DNA from: Leptodactylus fallax
Taxonomy: Eukaryota > Chordata > Amphibia > Anura > Leptodactylidae
Length of the DNA stretch: 64,000 bases
Direction: 5' to 3'
NCBI GenBank assembly: GCA_947044405.1
Contig: CAMRHE010000011.1
Span: 4,642,501-4,706,500 of the forward strand
The position numbers were made by a program, and so were the translations under genes. This document shows, piece after piece, positions 52,579 to 64,000 of the stretch (position 1 is the stretch's first letter; each line of letters starts with the position of its first letter). The notes under the pieces were generated by a model that was not told the DNA's origin, made no database searches, and worked only from the letters and a program-made list of their open reading frames with translations.

Positions 52579-52788
52579 AGGCTGAGGCCCCATGTTATGG
52601 AAAAGTAGTTTTTTTTGTTGCGTTTTTTTTTTAGCTCAAGCCAGGAGTAGATTCAGCAGAAGGGAGAAGTATAAGAGCTTCCTTTATACTTCCTATTCCT
52701 TTTGTAGTCACTACTGGGTTTGGCTTGAAAAGCTGCAGCAAAATCTGCAACAAGAAAAACAGCTTTTCCGCATCGTGGGGCCTTAGTC
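52579..52788. repeat. MITE, TIR AAGGCCCCATG-like, 210 bp
   Basis: GCTGAGGCCCCATGTTATGG at the left is mirrored by CATCGTGGGGCCTTAG at the right. Inner phrases (AAAAAGTAGTTTTTT, GCTTTTCCGC) are also partly inverted. Related end sequence closes the MITE at 11190-11503. Confidence 0.65.
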
Positions 52789-53647
52789 TTAAATTGAACT
52801 AAATTGAGTCAAACCTGTACCATGCAGTGGAATAGGGGCCTGTGTGAAATATATCACTATATGCCGACAGTGGGCCAAGTTTTAATATTATCTCCTTTCC
52901 ACAGAATAGGGAATAACATGCTGATTGGTGGTGTCCAACTTCCGGAGATAACCAAGCACAGTGTTCAGCTCTTTGGAAGCACCGCAAAGAATGAATGGAA
53001 CAGCAGTGCGCATGATCAACCCATCACTCTATTCAGTCAGGGTAATGGGACAACCATTCTTGTAAATGGTGTGGGTACCAGTAGTACCCCTTCAGCATGT
53101 TATCTCCCATCCTGTGGGTAGGGGATATCATTAAAACTTAGGCCAACCACTTCAATAATTCCACATTAATTGTACACATAATGTCTGTTCATTTGTAAAG
53201 CTTGGAATCTCAATGTTTTGCCTGCACTAGTTTTACTACACTGTGCAAATCCATTCGCCTAAATAATAGTCTCTAAATACATGCCATATCATGTGTAAAC
53301 ATCTTTGCCAAACAATTAAATGTGCAAATAATAGTGCAATATAGTGTGCAAATAACTGTGCCAAACAATATCAACATACAGTGTGTATAAAGTGACAATT
53401 AATGTTTAAATATACTGTACTGTATAGTGTGTTCATCGCAGGACCAGAAGAATAGTAAAGAACAGTAAGAACTTACAGCAATGGATCGGAAATGACTGAC
53501 ACAAATGGATCCCAAGGGACCTTTTTGACTATAACTGGGTCCATCAGGTGTGGATCTCTGGATGAAAAGTCAAACTTGCAGGAGTTTTTCATCTGGCGAT
53601 TTCTGATGAATCAGCACTCGCAGCCAGTGCTGATGTGAACAGAGCCT
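52789..53647. other. WNT2 intron sequence, nothing recognised
   Basis: Phrases like GTGCAAATAA and AGTGCCAAACAATA recur irregularly here and after 53930 (as far as about 54110), suggesting one old unit split by the MITE at 53648. Confidence 0.4.
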
Positions 53648-53929
53648 AAGGCTAGGTTCACACTTGTGCCCAGTTTCCGTTTGGGGATTCCGTTCCCCAC
53701 GGCACACAGGCGAAAACCCGGCGGACCCCATTATAGTCTATGGGGTATTATTATTATGCTTACTTGTATAGCGCCATCATATTCCGCAGCACTTTACAGA
53801 CATTGTCAGTCACTGTTCCATGTAGGGCTCACAATCTACATACGTGGTTAACCACTTTGTAAGCAGATTGAGTTTCCCCAAGTGGACACGAAGAATGGAA
53901 ACCCAAATGCAGGTGTAAACCTAGCTTAA
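53648..53929. repeat. GCTAGGTTCACAC MITE with a nested fragment
   Basis: The ends are AAGGCTAGGTTCACACTTG and AGGTGTAAACCTAGCTT. The half-phrases GCGAAAACCCGGCGGACCCC and ATTATAGTCTATGGGG are followed at about 53747 by an inserted TATTATTATGCTTACTTG, TATAGCGCCATCATATTCCG piece (about 100 bp). The latter is itself a common frog interspersed repeat. Confidence 0.65.
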
Positions 53930-56900
53930 TAGTGGCATAAATTATTGACTGTAAGACATGCATATGGACAAATATTTGCTGTATGCAAATAAATAATTAC
54001 CAAACAGCGCACAATTAACAGTGGCAAACAAAGTTGTAGTCTAAATAAAAGTGACAAATAGTGCCAATTAATAATGTTGTATGCAAATGACAGAGATAAA
54101 CAATGTGTAAAAATACTTTCTATAGAGAGCCAGCTTACTTAACCACACACCTACCAGACCCTAAAGGAGCTTGCTGACTTTTTCACACAATGGTGCAGAG
54201 AGTTTCCTCTCTTGTTCAGACTTCAATGTGACTCACCTACTCAGTCATTCAGCAAGACACCCTGTGCCAGATGTTCATTTCTCAAGAAGATTCTCACTCC
54301 ACTTTTCAAGGCAACCATATGCAGATGTGCACATATTACACTAGTAATATGCAAACACCAAAACAAAAATATACACTTACTATGCTGCAACTCATGGGGG
54401 ACTCTTTGTGCAGACTCATTTGAAAAGCATCTCAACTGCTTCCACCATACCCATGTATAGATTAACATTACTTGAGGGACTACAAAGCTTCCTCTGTTGC
54501 TTTCACACCCTTTTGTCCATCACAGCAGTATCTCAACTACAAAGAGCTCTTAGTCACTTAACACTCAAAAACTCAAGAAATCTCAACACCTCACAGTTCA
54601 TAACTTGACAAACACAGTAACTGCATCTCTTTACTTGTTTAACCTGTCAAATGCAAGCGGCAGAAGTGTAAAGTGTCTGATGGATCTTTGTTGCTGGACC
54701 TCCTCCTCCAAATTACTCACAGAATACTACATTATCTTCTCAGAGTCCAGTAAAAGCTTTCTTTATAAAATATAACATTGTCTATATTTTCACTAGATAA
54801 CAAGGTATAGGCCAGCAGTATATAAACTTTTCCAGTATACTGAACCCTTATCAAAGTTGGTGGTGTAGGTCATAATCGAGGTGTTTACACTATGTTATTA
54901 TTTGGTTATTAAAGAATATAATAAACTGGTATCCAAAAAAATTCTGGTTGCTTTACCTAGTATCTCAAGTACTTAGGAAGTGTCTCTGATATCCTTTGTT
55001 CTAGTGTCAAAGTGCTGCATATACTGGAAACTACAATCAGGCTTGCTGAAGAAGTGAAGAATTCCTGAGGCCGTCTTATGCAAAAAAAAAAAAAAAAAAC
55101 CCACAATGAACAATGAATCCACATCTTGTGACATGGCTTGGTAACATGTTGAAAAGCACTTCAGGAAGAGAGATAGAAAGAGGGACAGAATGTGAAGGGA
55201 GCTGCAGCAAATTTAGCCCCACCTTCTGCCACTTTGATTCCACCTATTCCCATTCATTTCTTTTTGTGCCCCCACACAGTATAATGCCCCTAAAATCACA
55301 TTAACATGGCATGTTCCCCTCCACCTGCACCCACAGTTTAAAATCCCCCTACAACTACCCCACAGCATTATGTCCCTCTCCTACCAAACAAACATAAAAA
55401 ATACACTAAAACTCACCTTTCCTCTCTCCCCTGCTGTTCTGTCAGCAGTTTCTGGTCTAGAGTCTTTAGGGAGCTGCAGGTGCAATGTGAGTGACATTAT
55501 CACATAACCCCTACTGCTTCCAGACAGAGACTGGACGAATGGTAAAGCAGGGAGTGGACGCTCCGGCTCTGTGCTTCACCATTGTTTGCAACTCGTGTGT
55601 CTGGAGAGGACGCAGATAAATTGAAGCCGGGCATACCTACAGACGACCAGGACAAAGGGACAGGACCCGGAATCCAGGACTGTCCTGTTCTATCTGGAAC
55701 AGTAATGACTGTAAATGTGATTGCATTGTAATACATGACTATTACACCAAACCTGCTGTGACTTTACCATTACAGATTTCAATGCAATTCATTTTTCACT
55801 GCAATTTAAATGTGGCATGTCTGCAATTTTTTGAAAAGTCTAATGGGTGTGACAAATCCGAAACTGGACATAATACAAAGCCACATTACCCCATAAAATA
55901 GTTGCGCATCCCCATACTGCAGACAAATTGCCTTCAGAGAGATATAACTATTGTTGGGTTTGTTAATGTCATTGACCTGTATAGCTATTGTTGGGTTTGT
56001 TAATGTCATTGATATGTTGTCTTGACTTTATTTTATTTTACTTACTTATATAAACTCTGTAATGTGAAATTTACTTGTCCATAAAACATCAGTGAAGCAA
56101 ATATTACAAGGCTTTCTTAGCACTACTAGTTAACCCAACCAAAGATAGTTTGTCAGTCGTCAATGTCATGTCTTCATGCATACATAACTGACAAGGTTGT
56201 TCCCAGTGCCATGTTTGCAATGCATCCACCCACTGAACCCAGTCCAAGAAACATTAATACAGCCCTTTCCTATTCTATGGTGTCCAACAGCAGCAGTACA
56301 AGAACAAAACAGTTTGTTCTGAAAAGTGTATAGTATTCAGTATGTCCAAAAAACACTCACGTAACACTCATGGAAACACTTTAAAAGTTAACATTTAACT
56401 ATGCAACTTGGTTTTATTTTTAAGGTAAAATGAGCAACAAAGAGATCACCCACAAACAAGAAAAAGTTGATGTGGTTTTGATCATGAAAAATTGCAGAGT
56501 ATCTCAGGGCAAGAATATCGTTCAGACTAGAAGTCCCCAGAGGGAAGAGTATGCCCACATACATGGATCAATATTATTTCAATGGTTATGGAGTATGAAT
56601 ATACAGTATGCCCAAAGGGATCATTTATCTTTTTAAGAGGCAGTTTTAACAGAATACACAATGAAATCAGGTGATCATATCAATTTCCCAGACACTAGTT
56701 ATGTTAAGGAATCAAAGGGATGATATAAGACTGACAAACTAAAAGTGGGGGACAAAAAATAAGACCACTTATAGTGAATTAATATAATAATTTTAATTTA
56801 TAAAGAATTAGTGTAGACACTGTAAATCATCTTACAGTGAATTACTATTACTTCTAGCAAATGATCTTTTTAAAGAGACCCAACTACAACTCTTTAAAAA

Positions 56901-56990
56901 GATAATGAAACTCCCAATTTGTACAAGCCATGCCATGGATAGAAGATAGGACATTATTTTGGACAGCCACTTTACACCACATTTCAAATT
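53930..56990. other. WNT2 intron sequence, little recognised
   Basis: No gene found. A 37-bp tandem duplication (CTATTGTTGGGTTTGTTAAT...) lies at about 55947-56015. Confidence 0.45.
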
Positions 56991-57166
56991 AGAATGCAAA
57001 TTGGATTTAAGTGTCATAAAGAATGAATTTTTTGTTTTTCAATGAAACTCATAGCTGGTCTTGTGTCTCAGGGCTCTTTGGATCACTGATGTCAATTTCA
57101 AACACCTGTGATAATTAGTTTGAGCCCAATTAAGATAAACCTACTTGAGAAGGACGTTCCACATTA

Positions 57167-57616
57167 TTAACCCCTTAACACTCTATGCCGTACTATTACA
57201 TCACGCTAAGCGTACAGTTAACACTCAGCGCTACAATAGTACGGCACTGTAATGCCACGGGCACTGAAGCTGTTACACAGGCAAGGGCCAGGACCAGTGG
57301 CAGGAGTCGGAAGATACTCCGAGTCCGGCGGATTAACCCACTGGACGCTGTTAAAACAAAATGCAAAAAATTATGATAGAATTGTGGGTTATTTCACATT
57401 GACCCCTAAAAACATAAATAAAAGCTAATAAAAACATTATATGTACCCCGAAATAGTGGCAAATGAAAGTACAACCCGTCACGCAAAGAATAAGCCCTCA
57501 CATAGCTATGTGGACAGAAAAAAAAAAGTTATGAATTTTGAAAGACGGGGAGGGAAAATATAATAAAAGTCTCTGAGCATTAACGTACAAACTACTCTGC
57601 ATCATTAAGGGGTTAA
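57167..57616. repeat. TTAA-flanked MITE, 442 bp, CCCCTTAA ends
   Basis: TTAA at 57167-57170 and 57613-57616 frame CCCCTTAACACTC ... ATCATTAAGGGG. The interior has frog-repeat phrases (GTACTATTACATCACG, TAGTACGGC) and no frame. It is inserted in the 5' part of the mariner/Tc1-like element, and the host sequence reads continuously across the site. Confidence 0.75.
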
Positions 57617-57629
57617 GCAGGTCACAGGT

Positions 57630-57985
57630 TACAAGTGATATAGGAAAGAAAAAGCGTCAAATACTGCAATTCCTTGGACAAGGTATGAAAACATTGGATA
57701 TTTCACAAAAACTGCAGCAGAGTCATTGGCGGCTATGGGTATAAAAGGAGAGAAACTCATGGTGTGGTCACCATCCTCCCCTGAACTCAACCCTATTGAG
57801 AACCTTTGGAGTATCCTCCAGCATAAGAGCTATGAGGGTGGGCGGCAGTTCACATCAAAACAGCAGCTCTGAGGGGCTATTCTGACATCCTGCAAAGAAA
57901 TTCAAGCAGAAACCATCCAAAAAAAGTCTAATGGATGCAAGAATTGTGAAGGTGATATCATAAGTGATACCTATGCTAATATGTA
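57630..57985 (+). pseudogene. Transposase remnant of the split mariner-like element
   Basis: Frames read GKKKRQILQFLGQGMKTLDI near the start. Then, after a large deletion, come [20 protein letters not shown] (catalytic Glu region), QHKSYEGGRQFTSKQQL, a stop, GAILTSCKEIQAETIQKKSN and a decayed C terminus. Both catalytic Asp regions are deleted. Confidence 0.75.
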
Positions 57986-58672
57986 ACTTGGCCTATTAAG
58001 ATGTTTTTGATTGAAATAGCTTTTGATTCCAGTAAATGTGATCCCTTAATACTGCAATTTCAGCAAATTCTTTACAACCTATACATTTTTTAGAAACTCT
58101 GTTGTGCATAATAATTTGGAACAGTGCATTTTTTTTAACTTGTGAAAATTTTTTTATCATTGGGAGGTCTGTCCAATAAAATTTGATTTATAAGTTGTGG
58201 ATGTAATTTGCATCGACCTTTTAGGAAAAATATCAATTGCATAATAATTTGGAACGTGGTGTAATGGTGAAAGTTACAAGTCATATCCAAGTGTCATAGA
58301 CTTTTGCATTTTACCACATAGCTGATTTTAGTGCCACCTGATGCTGTTTTGTGACACATTCGATGATGGCCTTAAAAATTGCAGTGGAACTTGAGAGCCA
58401 TTGCCTTTGTTGTAGAGGTGGACGAATTTCACGCGTTTCCTTTGCCAAATATTCAAGGGTTTGTCTGCCTATTTAGTTTAGTCTAAGCGCCATGATGCCA
58501 GCACACCCCATGTAACCTCTGAGCTCCAATCACAGGTCTCAGCGGTCCCTCAGGAGGCTGGAAGAGGCAAGAAAACCACCGAAGAGGAACCTGAGGGAGC
58601 CCAGAAGAGATGAGCCAAGGGGAGTAAAAGTGTTTATTATGTTTCTGTACCACCCTGGGCCTCCAATTATTA

Positions 58673-60320
58673 CAGTCATATGAAAAAGTTTGGGCACCCC
58701 TATTAATGTTAATCATTTTTAGTTCTAAATATTTGGGTGTTTGCAACAGCCATTTCAATTTGATATATCTAATAACTGATGGACACAGTAATATTTCAGG
58801 ATTGAAATGAGGTTTATTGTACTAACAGAAAATGTGCAATATGCATTAAACCAAAATTTGACCGGTGCAAAAGTATGGGCACCTCAACAGAAAAGTGACA
58901 TTAATATTTAGTAGATCCTCCTTTTGCAAAAATAACAGCCTCTAGTCGCTTCCTGTAGCTTTTAATCAGTTCCTGGATCCTGGATGAAGGTATTTTTGAC
59001 CATTCCTCTTTACAAAACAATTCCAGTTCAGTTAAGTTTGATGGTCGCCGAGCTGGACAGCCCGCTTCAAATTATCCCACAGATGTTCAATGATATTCAG
59101 GTCTGGGGACTGGGATGGCCATTCCAGAACATTGTAATTGTTCCTCTGCATGAATGCCTGAGTAGATTTGGAGCTGTGTTTTGGATCCTTGTCTTGCTGA
59201 AATATCCATCCCCGGCGTAACTTCAAATTCGTCACTGATTCTTGTACATTATTCTCAAGAATCTGCTGATACTGAGTTGAATCCATGCGACCCTCAACTT
59301 TAACAAGATTCCCGGTGCCGGCATTGGCCACACAGCCCCAAAGCATGATGGAACCTCCACCAAATTTTACAGTGGGTAGCAAGTGTTTTTCTTGGAATGC
59401 TGTGTTTTTTTGACGCCATGCATAACGCCTTTTTGTATGACCAAACAACTCAATCTTTGTTTCATCAGTCCACAGGACCTTCTTCTAAAATGAAGCTGGC
59501 TTGTCCAAATGTGCTTTTGCATACCTCAGGCGACTCTGTTTGTGGCGTGCTTTCAGAAATGGCTTCTTTCGCATCACTCTCCCATACAGCTTCTCCTTGT
59601 GCAAAGTGTGCTGTATTGTTGACTGATGCACAGTGACACCATCTGCAGCAAGATGATGCTGCAGCTCTTTGGAGGTGGTCTGTGGATTGTCCTTGACTGT
59701 TCTCACCATTCTTCTTCTCTGCCTTCCTGATATTTTGCTTGGCCTGCCACTTCTGGGCTTAACAAGAACTGTCCCTGTGGTCTTTCATTTCCTTACTATG
59801 TTCCTCACAGTGGAAACTGACAGGTTAAATCTCTGAGACAACTTTTTGTATCCTTCCCCTGAACAACTATGTTGAACAATCTTTGTTTTCAGATCATTTG
59901 AGAGTTGTTTTGAGGAGCCCATGATGCCACTCTTCAGAGGAGATTCAAATAGGAGAACAACTTGCAATTGGCCACCTTAAATACCTTTTCTCATGATTGG
60001 ATACACCTGGCTATGAAGTTCAAAGCTCAGTGAGGTTACAAAACCAATTTTGTGCTTCAGTAAGTCAGTAAAAAGTAGTTAGGAGTATTCAAATCAATAA
60101 AATGATAAGGGTACCCAAATTTTTGCACCGGTCAAATTTTGGTTTAATGCATATTGCACATTTTCTGTTAGTACAATAAACCTCATTTCAATCCTGAAAT
60201 ATTACTGTGTCCATCAGTTATTAGATATATCAAATTAAAATGGCTGTTGCAAACACCCATATATTTAGAACTAAAAATGATTAAGATTAATAGGGGTGCC
60301 CAAACTTTTTCATATGACTG
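58673..60320 (-). mobile_element. Tc1-like transposon with TIRs of about 200 bp, inactive
   Basis: The ends are CAGTCATATGAAAAAGTTTG and AAACTTTTTCATATGACTG with TA at 58671-58672 and 60321-60322. 1648 bp. The terminal inverted repeats extend inward for about 200 bp (GGACACAGTAATATTTCAGG / CCTGAAATATTACTGTGTCC) and are nearly identical by eye. The transposase on the minus strand is broken. Confidence 0.93.
58900..59922 (-). pseudogene. Tc1-like transposase (DD34E), frameshifted
   Basis: It begins MGSSKQLSNDLKTKIVQHSC and GYKKLSQRFNLSVSTVRNIV (first HTH), then shifts frame near 59785. It continues GRPSKISGRQRRR and LQHHLAADGVTVHQSTIQHT, a stop near 59485, [43 protein letters not shown] and [18 protein letters not shown]. 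All three catalytic residues survive (34 between D and E). The C terminus is lost to a further shift near 59032. Three or more lesions make it a pseudogene. Confidence 0.9.
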
Positions 60321-62688
60321 TATATTCTTGGGTCTGAAGAGAAAGAAGTGTAGCTCACCAAAAAAAGAAAAATGCCCTAGCATGCATAACATACTACCTA
60401 ATGTGTACCTCTTTTCATTTTTAAAAGTTGGGAGGTAGGACTGTGGAGGCCCGCTGACATTGTGTGGGCATTATGTGAATGCTGTTACTGATTTACAGCA
60501 AAATAGGCAGAGACTGCAGGTAACATATGAACTATCATCACTGGATGGAATTATTGAATGAAATATAAGAAAAACTAAAGCTGACTGTACTCGTCCCATA
60601 GCCCTGTGAAAGGTCCTCTTTAAGTTTCTCAGAAATGAACATGTAGGTTACTTATTACTGTTTGTATTGTTCTTAAAAAACGTATATGGTTCCTTACAGA
60701 AATATTGCAGCTACCTGATTATAAATGTCACCCCTGGTGATCAAAATGTATGGGTCTGTGCATGTCATTCTAGTAAGGCTGTTTGCTGTACTGTAAATGA
60801 AAGAAGCAGAGATATCATTTAAGCTGAACAGAGAGAAAGCCCAGCATGGGGAACAGCATTTATAACTGTAAAATGTAGACGTCCTGATACAGACCGAGTA
60901 ATAAGGGGAACAGCTATTAGATCACCATTCAGTGCTGCTCCGACCTGAACCATCATACCTGATAAGTAGGACAGCAGCATGAAATGATGAGGGGCTTATC
61001 TAAATGCTTTTCTCCTCACTGCTTGGAATGGATAAAGTTGTCCACCTTTTACTGTTACAAATGTTGTTGCAGCCCACACTCGACATTTTCTCTGATAATG
61101 TCTTTGTCTAAATGATATCCCTGTTTTTTTCACTGTGTATCCAGCTGACGTTGTATTGTATTCTACTGGGTATGTATGACGAACAGAGCCTCACTACAAT
61201 GACACACAAATTCCAAATACTTTACACACTTACTGTAAAATCTATATTCGATTGACGTATTGCCATTTGTATTGTTGGCATAATCCTTTTACAGAGGTTT
61301 TACAATATTAGAAAAACATGACTGCTATCATTTAGACACTTTCAGAATACTGTTCTTGGGTTGTATCTGAACTGAATGGGACTGAGCTGCAATACCAGAC
61401 AATGTGTGGACAGATATGGTGGCAAGTAATCTTGTTACTCTAATTCTGGACAACAACCTCTTTAGTTGTTGTATGACCTTGTATGTAGAATGCTAGTAGA
61501 TAATACAGGAGGGACTGGTACAATGTAAGAGAGATACCGTAGGAAAGGTCATTACTTGATGCGATTTTAGGGTGGGAAAACCACCTGACAGGTTCCCTTT
61601 AACATAGTTCTTAGAGATGATATTTTAAACATAATATTAATTCAATGTTGACAGTTCTGCTTGAGAGTATTGGATTTTATGAGCAAAAGAACAACTAACC
61701 TAACATGTAATGCAAGAATCTGGATCTTTTGGTTACTGACAATAACTATTCCATTAAATAAATCAATGCGGCTTCTAACCCTGAGATGCTGTTATATACT
61801 TCAGTGAGATCACACATGGATACTCACAAGTGAATGCAATAGTTGGAGATTCTGATCATAGTTCTTTTGCTTTTAAATACAAAATACATTTTTCACTGAG
61901 TGTATTATTTTAAAGTGACCCTGCTGAATACACAGGAAATGAGAAGGAGACCTGTCTGGAAAGAAATACTGCATTCAGATACAATAGTAAAGCAATGCTT
62001 TGGAGGACTGGGAGTGTCCTTCAACTATTGGGAACTGGGAAAATATTAGTCAATTTTCAGAATAATCATTTCTCATTTCTACTGGGCGTTCAAAAGTTTA
62101 GCCCTACAACAAGTTTACTTTTGCAAAGGGAAACATTTCATAGTGGTTTTTCGTCTTCTCATATGGCTTTTATCAGCGTTAATTGGAAAACACTGAAAAC
62201 TGAAAGCAGATATGAGAAAAGTTGGCATGCACAAAGATGAGAACAAAATCATAAAGAAAGGATGAAGGTCACGCTGCTTTAGCTGCTAACGTGCTATGTG
62301 GAAAAGAAAAAAGTAGAAAAAAAAAAATTCTCATAAAATCAGATTCACAAGTATGGATTTTTTATAATGTATTTAGGAATAACATTGACAAGTTTCAAAG
62401 ATTGGTAAAATGGTTAAAGGGTTATTCCCATCTCTGTGAATTTAGGCCATTTTGACATCTGCAGAGTTAGATCTATTACACCGAGTTTAGTTTATTTATT
62501 TTACAATTCAATTATTTAAACTATATACCATTTTTTAGACAATAAGACTACTAGACTATAGGGTACATGCTGGTTTAAACAACAGAAAATTAGAAGAGAA
62601 AAAAATCATACTAGAAGAGTATGAGACATTTTAAATTTAGTCTTTCTTTAATTCACTAATATTTTTATTTATGTTCCTCCAAGTATTT
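60321..62688. other. WNT2 intron sequence, little recognised
   Basis: It contains one AGAGGACC-family end (GTGAAAGGTCCTCTTTAAG at 60605-60623) without a partner. No gene or exon found. Confidence 0.45.
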
Positions 62689-62689
62689 A

Positions 62690-62900
62690 CAGTGGGTACG
62701 GATGACCATGTGATATTTCAGTTTTTCTTTTTTAATAAATTTGCAAAAATATCTACATTTCAGTTTTTTTCTGTCAAGATGGAGTTGCTGAGTGTACATT
62801 AATGAGAAATAAAATGAACTTTTTTGCTTGTAGCAAATGGCTGCAATGAAACAAAGAGTGAAAAAAATTAAAGGGGTCTGAATACTTTCTGTACCCACTG
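62690..62900. repeat. Tc1-type deletion derivative (MITE), 211 bp
   Basis: The left end CAGTGGGTACGGATGACC and right end TCTGTACCCACTG are inverted repeats, flanked by TA (62688-62689, 62901-62902). The right inner phrase GGGGTCTGAATACTTTC is typical of Tc1-like ends. No coding frame. Confidence 0.8.
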
Positions 62901-63271
62901 TATAAGACTATTTTCTTTCCAGATCTTCTCCTTTCTTTGTAAAAGTTTCACCTGTAAAAAATGAGGGTGGGAGGGATCCAAATTCCTACATTCGCCTATA
63001 ACTCCTTTTTTATGGTAGCCTGTACTGAATTACCCATTACTATCCTTCTGTATTACACAAAGTCCTGCATGTCCGACTTTGTTTCCGACTAAAAAAAGCG
63101 GCTTTGCGGCGCAGAGGCTGCAATCGGACACCTGCGGGTTGCTTTAAAAATCCATTGACGTGAATGGGTTTTTAAACAAACCGCCTGCAAACCTTTCCCT
63201 ATCCTTTTTTCTGATATTTAGGTCGGATTCACAGCGGACGGACTCTGGGCGCAAGTGTGAACCAACCCTAA

Positions 63272-63574
63272 GGTCTCATGCACATGACGGTCTGCATAGT
63301 CAGTGTGCTAGCCATGTTTTTCATGGCTAGCACACGGACCCATTCATTTCTATGGCCCCATACACACAACCGTGTATTTTCACGGTCCGGTGTATGGGGC
63401 CTTGAGCAAAACAGGTCCTATTCATGTCCGTTTTGCGGACTTTGCTCACTGGCCCCAATGAATGGGGCCGCGAAAACACGTCCGGTTCACAGACAGCACA
63501 CGGATGACATCCTTGTGCAGCCTGTGCCGTTCAATCACGGGCGGTGGCATGCACATGGTCATGTGCATACCACC
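63272..63574. repeat. MITE, TIR GGTCTCATGCACATGAC, 303 bp
   Basis: The left end GGTCTCATGCACATGACGG is mirrored by GTCATGTGCATACCACC at the right. The interior is full of short palindromes (GCTAGCCATGTTTTTCATGG, CCCCATACAC ... GTGTATGGGG). It abuts the AGTGTGAACCAACCCTAA end of another MITE at about 63270. Confidence 0.7.
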
Positions 63575-64000
63575 TAAGTATAGGTTCACATGGAAGAATT
63601 TGTGAATTTTTAGAGGAATTTGAAGCAGTTTTCCACCCTAGATTTCTCTAAAAATTACATCTCTGCAGAATCAGTGGCAGAAAGCTAAAGCAGATCTGCA
63701 GGTTTGCTCACTAGAGCTAAAAAGTGTAAACCTTACACCGCTGATTGTACGTCAATCAGACATGGAATCCATAGCAAGGTTAATCAGAGTGTGTTTTTTT
63801 TTTTTTTTTTTAGCGTCATGAAAATAAGAAGCATCTGTTGCTGCCTCCCATTGGAAACAATAGAAAGCAGATTCCAGCTAGAATTTGGAGCTGATTTTGA
63901 GGCAGAATCTGCCTCAAATCAGCTCCAAACTCCTCCATATGAACCTGTCCTAATAGAGTCCTTGCGATTTACATACAGAGATAACAAAGGTGTTCAGCAG
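63575..64000. other. WNT2 intron sequence with possible MITE piece
   Basis: GTATAGGTTCACATGGAAG at 63578 and TCCATATGAACCTGTCCTA at 63934-63952 look like the two ends of one MITE of about 375 bp (TIR TAGGTTCACATGGA-like). A T run lies at 63793-63811. No gene. Confidence 0.5.

Larger units (their letters stand above)
57100..58262 (+). mobile_element. Mariner/Tc1-like element, decayed, split by a TTAA MITE
   Basis: The right end carries TTGCATAATAATTTGGAACG, with an inner copy (GTTGTGCATAATAATTTGGA) at about 58103. Left-side sequence (GGACGTTCCACATTATTAA, then GCAGGTCACAGGTTACAAG) is contiguous if the 57171-57612 insert is removed. Transposase remnants lie between. The left terminus is not defined. 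Confidence 0.65.

Noticed and set aside
54250..54270. Short match AAGACACCCTGTGCCAGATG shared with the Tc1 fragment at 48397
   Set aside because: Only about 20 bp with no similarity on either side; too short to call an element fragment.
60183..60438. Opposed short frames around 60183-60438 and 58483-58758
   Set aside because: They arise because the Tc1 terminal inverted repeats are mirror copies; both are non-coding TIR sequence.

Overview
This is vertebrate nuclear DNA, most likely from an anuran amphibian. It is AT-rich, with widely spaced exons and dense DNA-transposon, MITE and tandem-repeat content. The frog call rests on the style of the repeats (short-TIR MITEs whose ends read like AGGTTCACAC, AGAGGACCTTTCA, TTTTTCGGACTATAAG or TTAACCCCTT) and on exon similarity to tetrapod genes. 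Species was not determined.

Genes: the left 37 kb holds the last 13 coding exons of ST7 (suppression of tumorigenicity 7) on the + strand, from 712 to the stop at 37080-37082. The exons total 1431 nt, or 476 residues plus stop. Every exon has AG/GT borders and every phase joins. The 5' exons lie left of the window. About 3.4 kb beyond the ST7 stop, on the opposite strand, is the terminal coding exon of WNT2 (40525-40754), with a poly(A) signal at 40057-40062. The upstream WNT2 exons were not found, so 40755-64000 is read as WNT2 intron. The tail-to-tail ST7/WNT2 order is the one known from other vertebrates.

Mobile DNA: the introns carry several Tc1/mariner lineages. One has an unbroken 335-codon transposase with DD35E spacing and 38-bp TIRs (16063-17619). 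Broken ones lie at 12167-13750, about 32930-33172, 47925-48708, 57100-58262 and 58673-60320, and a 211-bp deletion derivative at 62690-62900. A 5'-truncated L2/CR1-type LINE with a 596-codon open frame lies at 22370-24361 between two 450-bp direct repeats, and a short fragment of the same family at 2221-2590. TTAA-flanked (piggyBac-like) non-autonomous elements lie at 47032-48844, 57167-57616 and, more decayed, 25469-26384.

The WNT2 intron has two striking structures. One is a 46-unit array of a 35-bp minisatellite with no length slippage (43736-45343). The other is a 2.86-kb palindrome with arms of about 879 bp (49564-52422). Its right arm is interrupted by a 901-bp solo LTR (TG...CA ends, 5-bp target duplication, TATA box and AATAAA).

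I found no bacterial-type system, CRISPR array or new protein-coding gene. The best candidates for something undescribed are a 135-nt splice-flanked, GC-rich segment in ST7 intron 8 that would act as a poison exon, the equal-armed palindrome, and the intact DD35E transposon.
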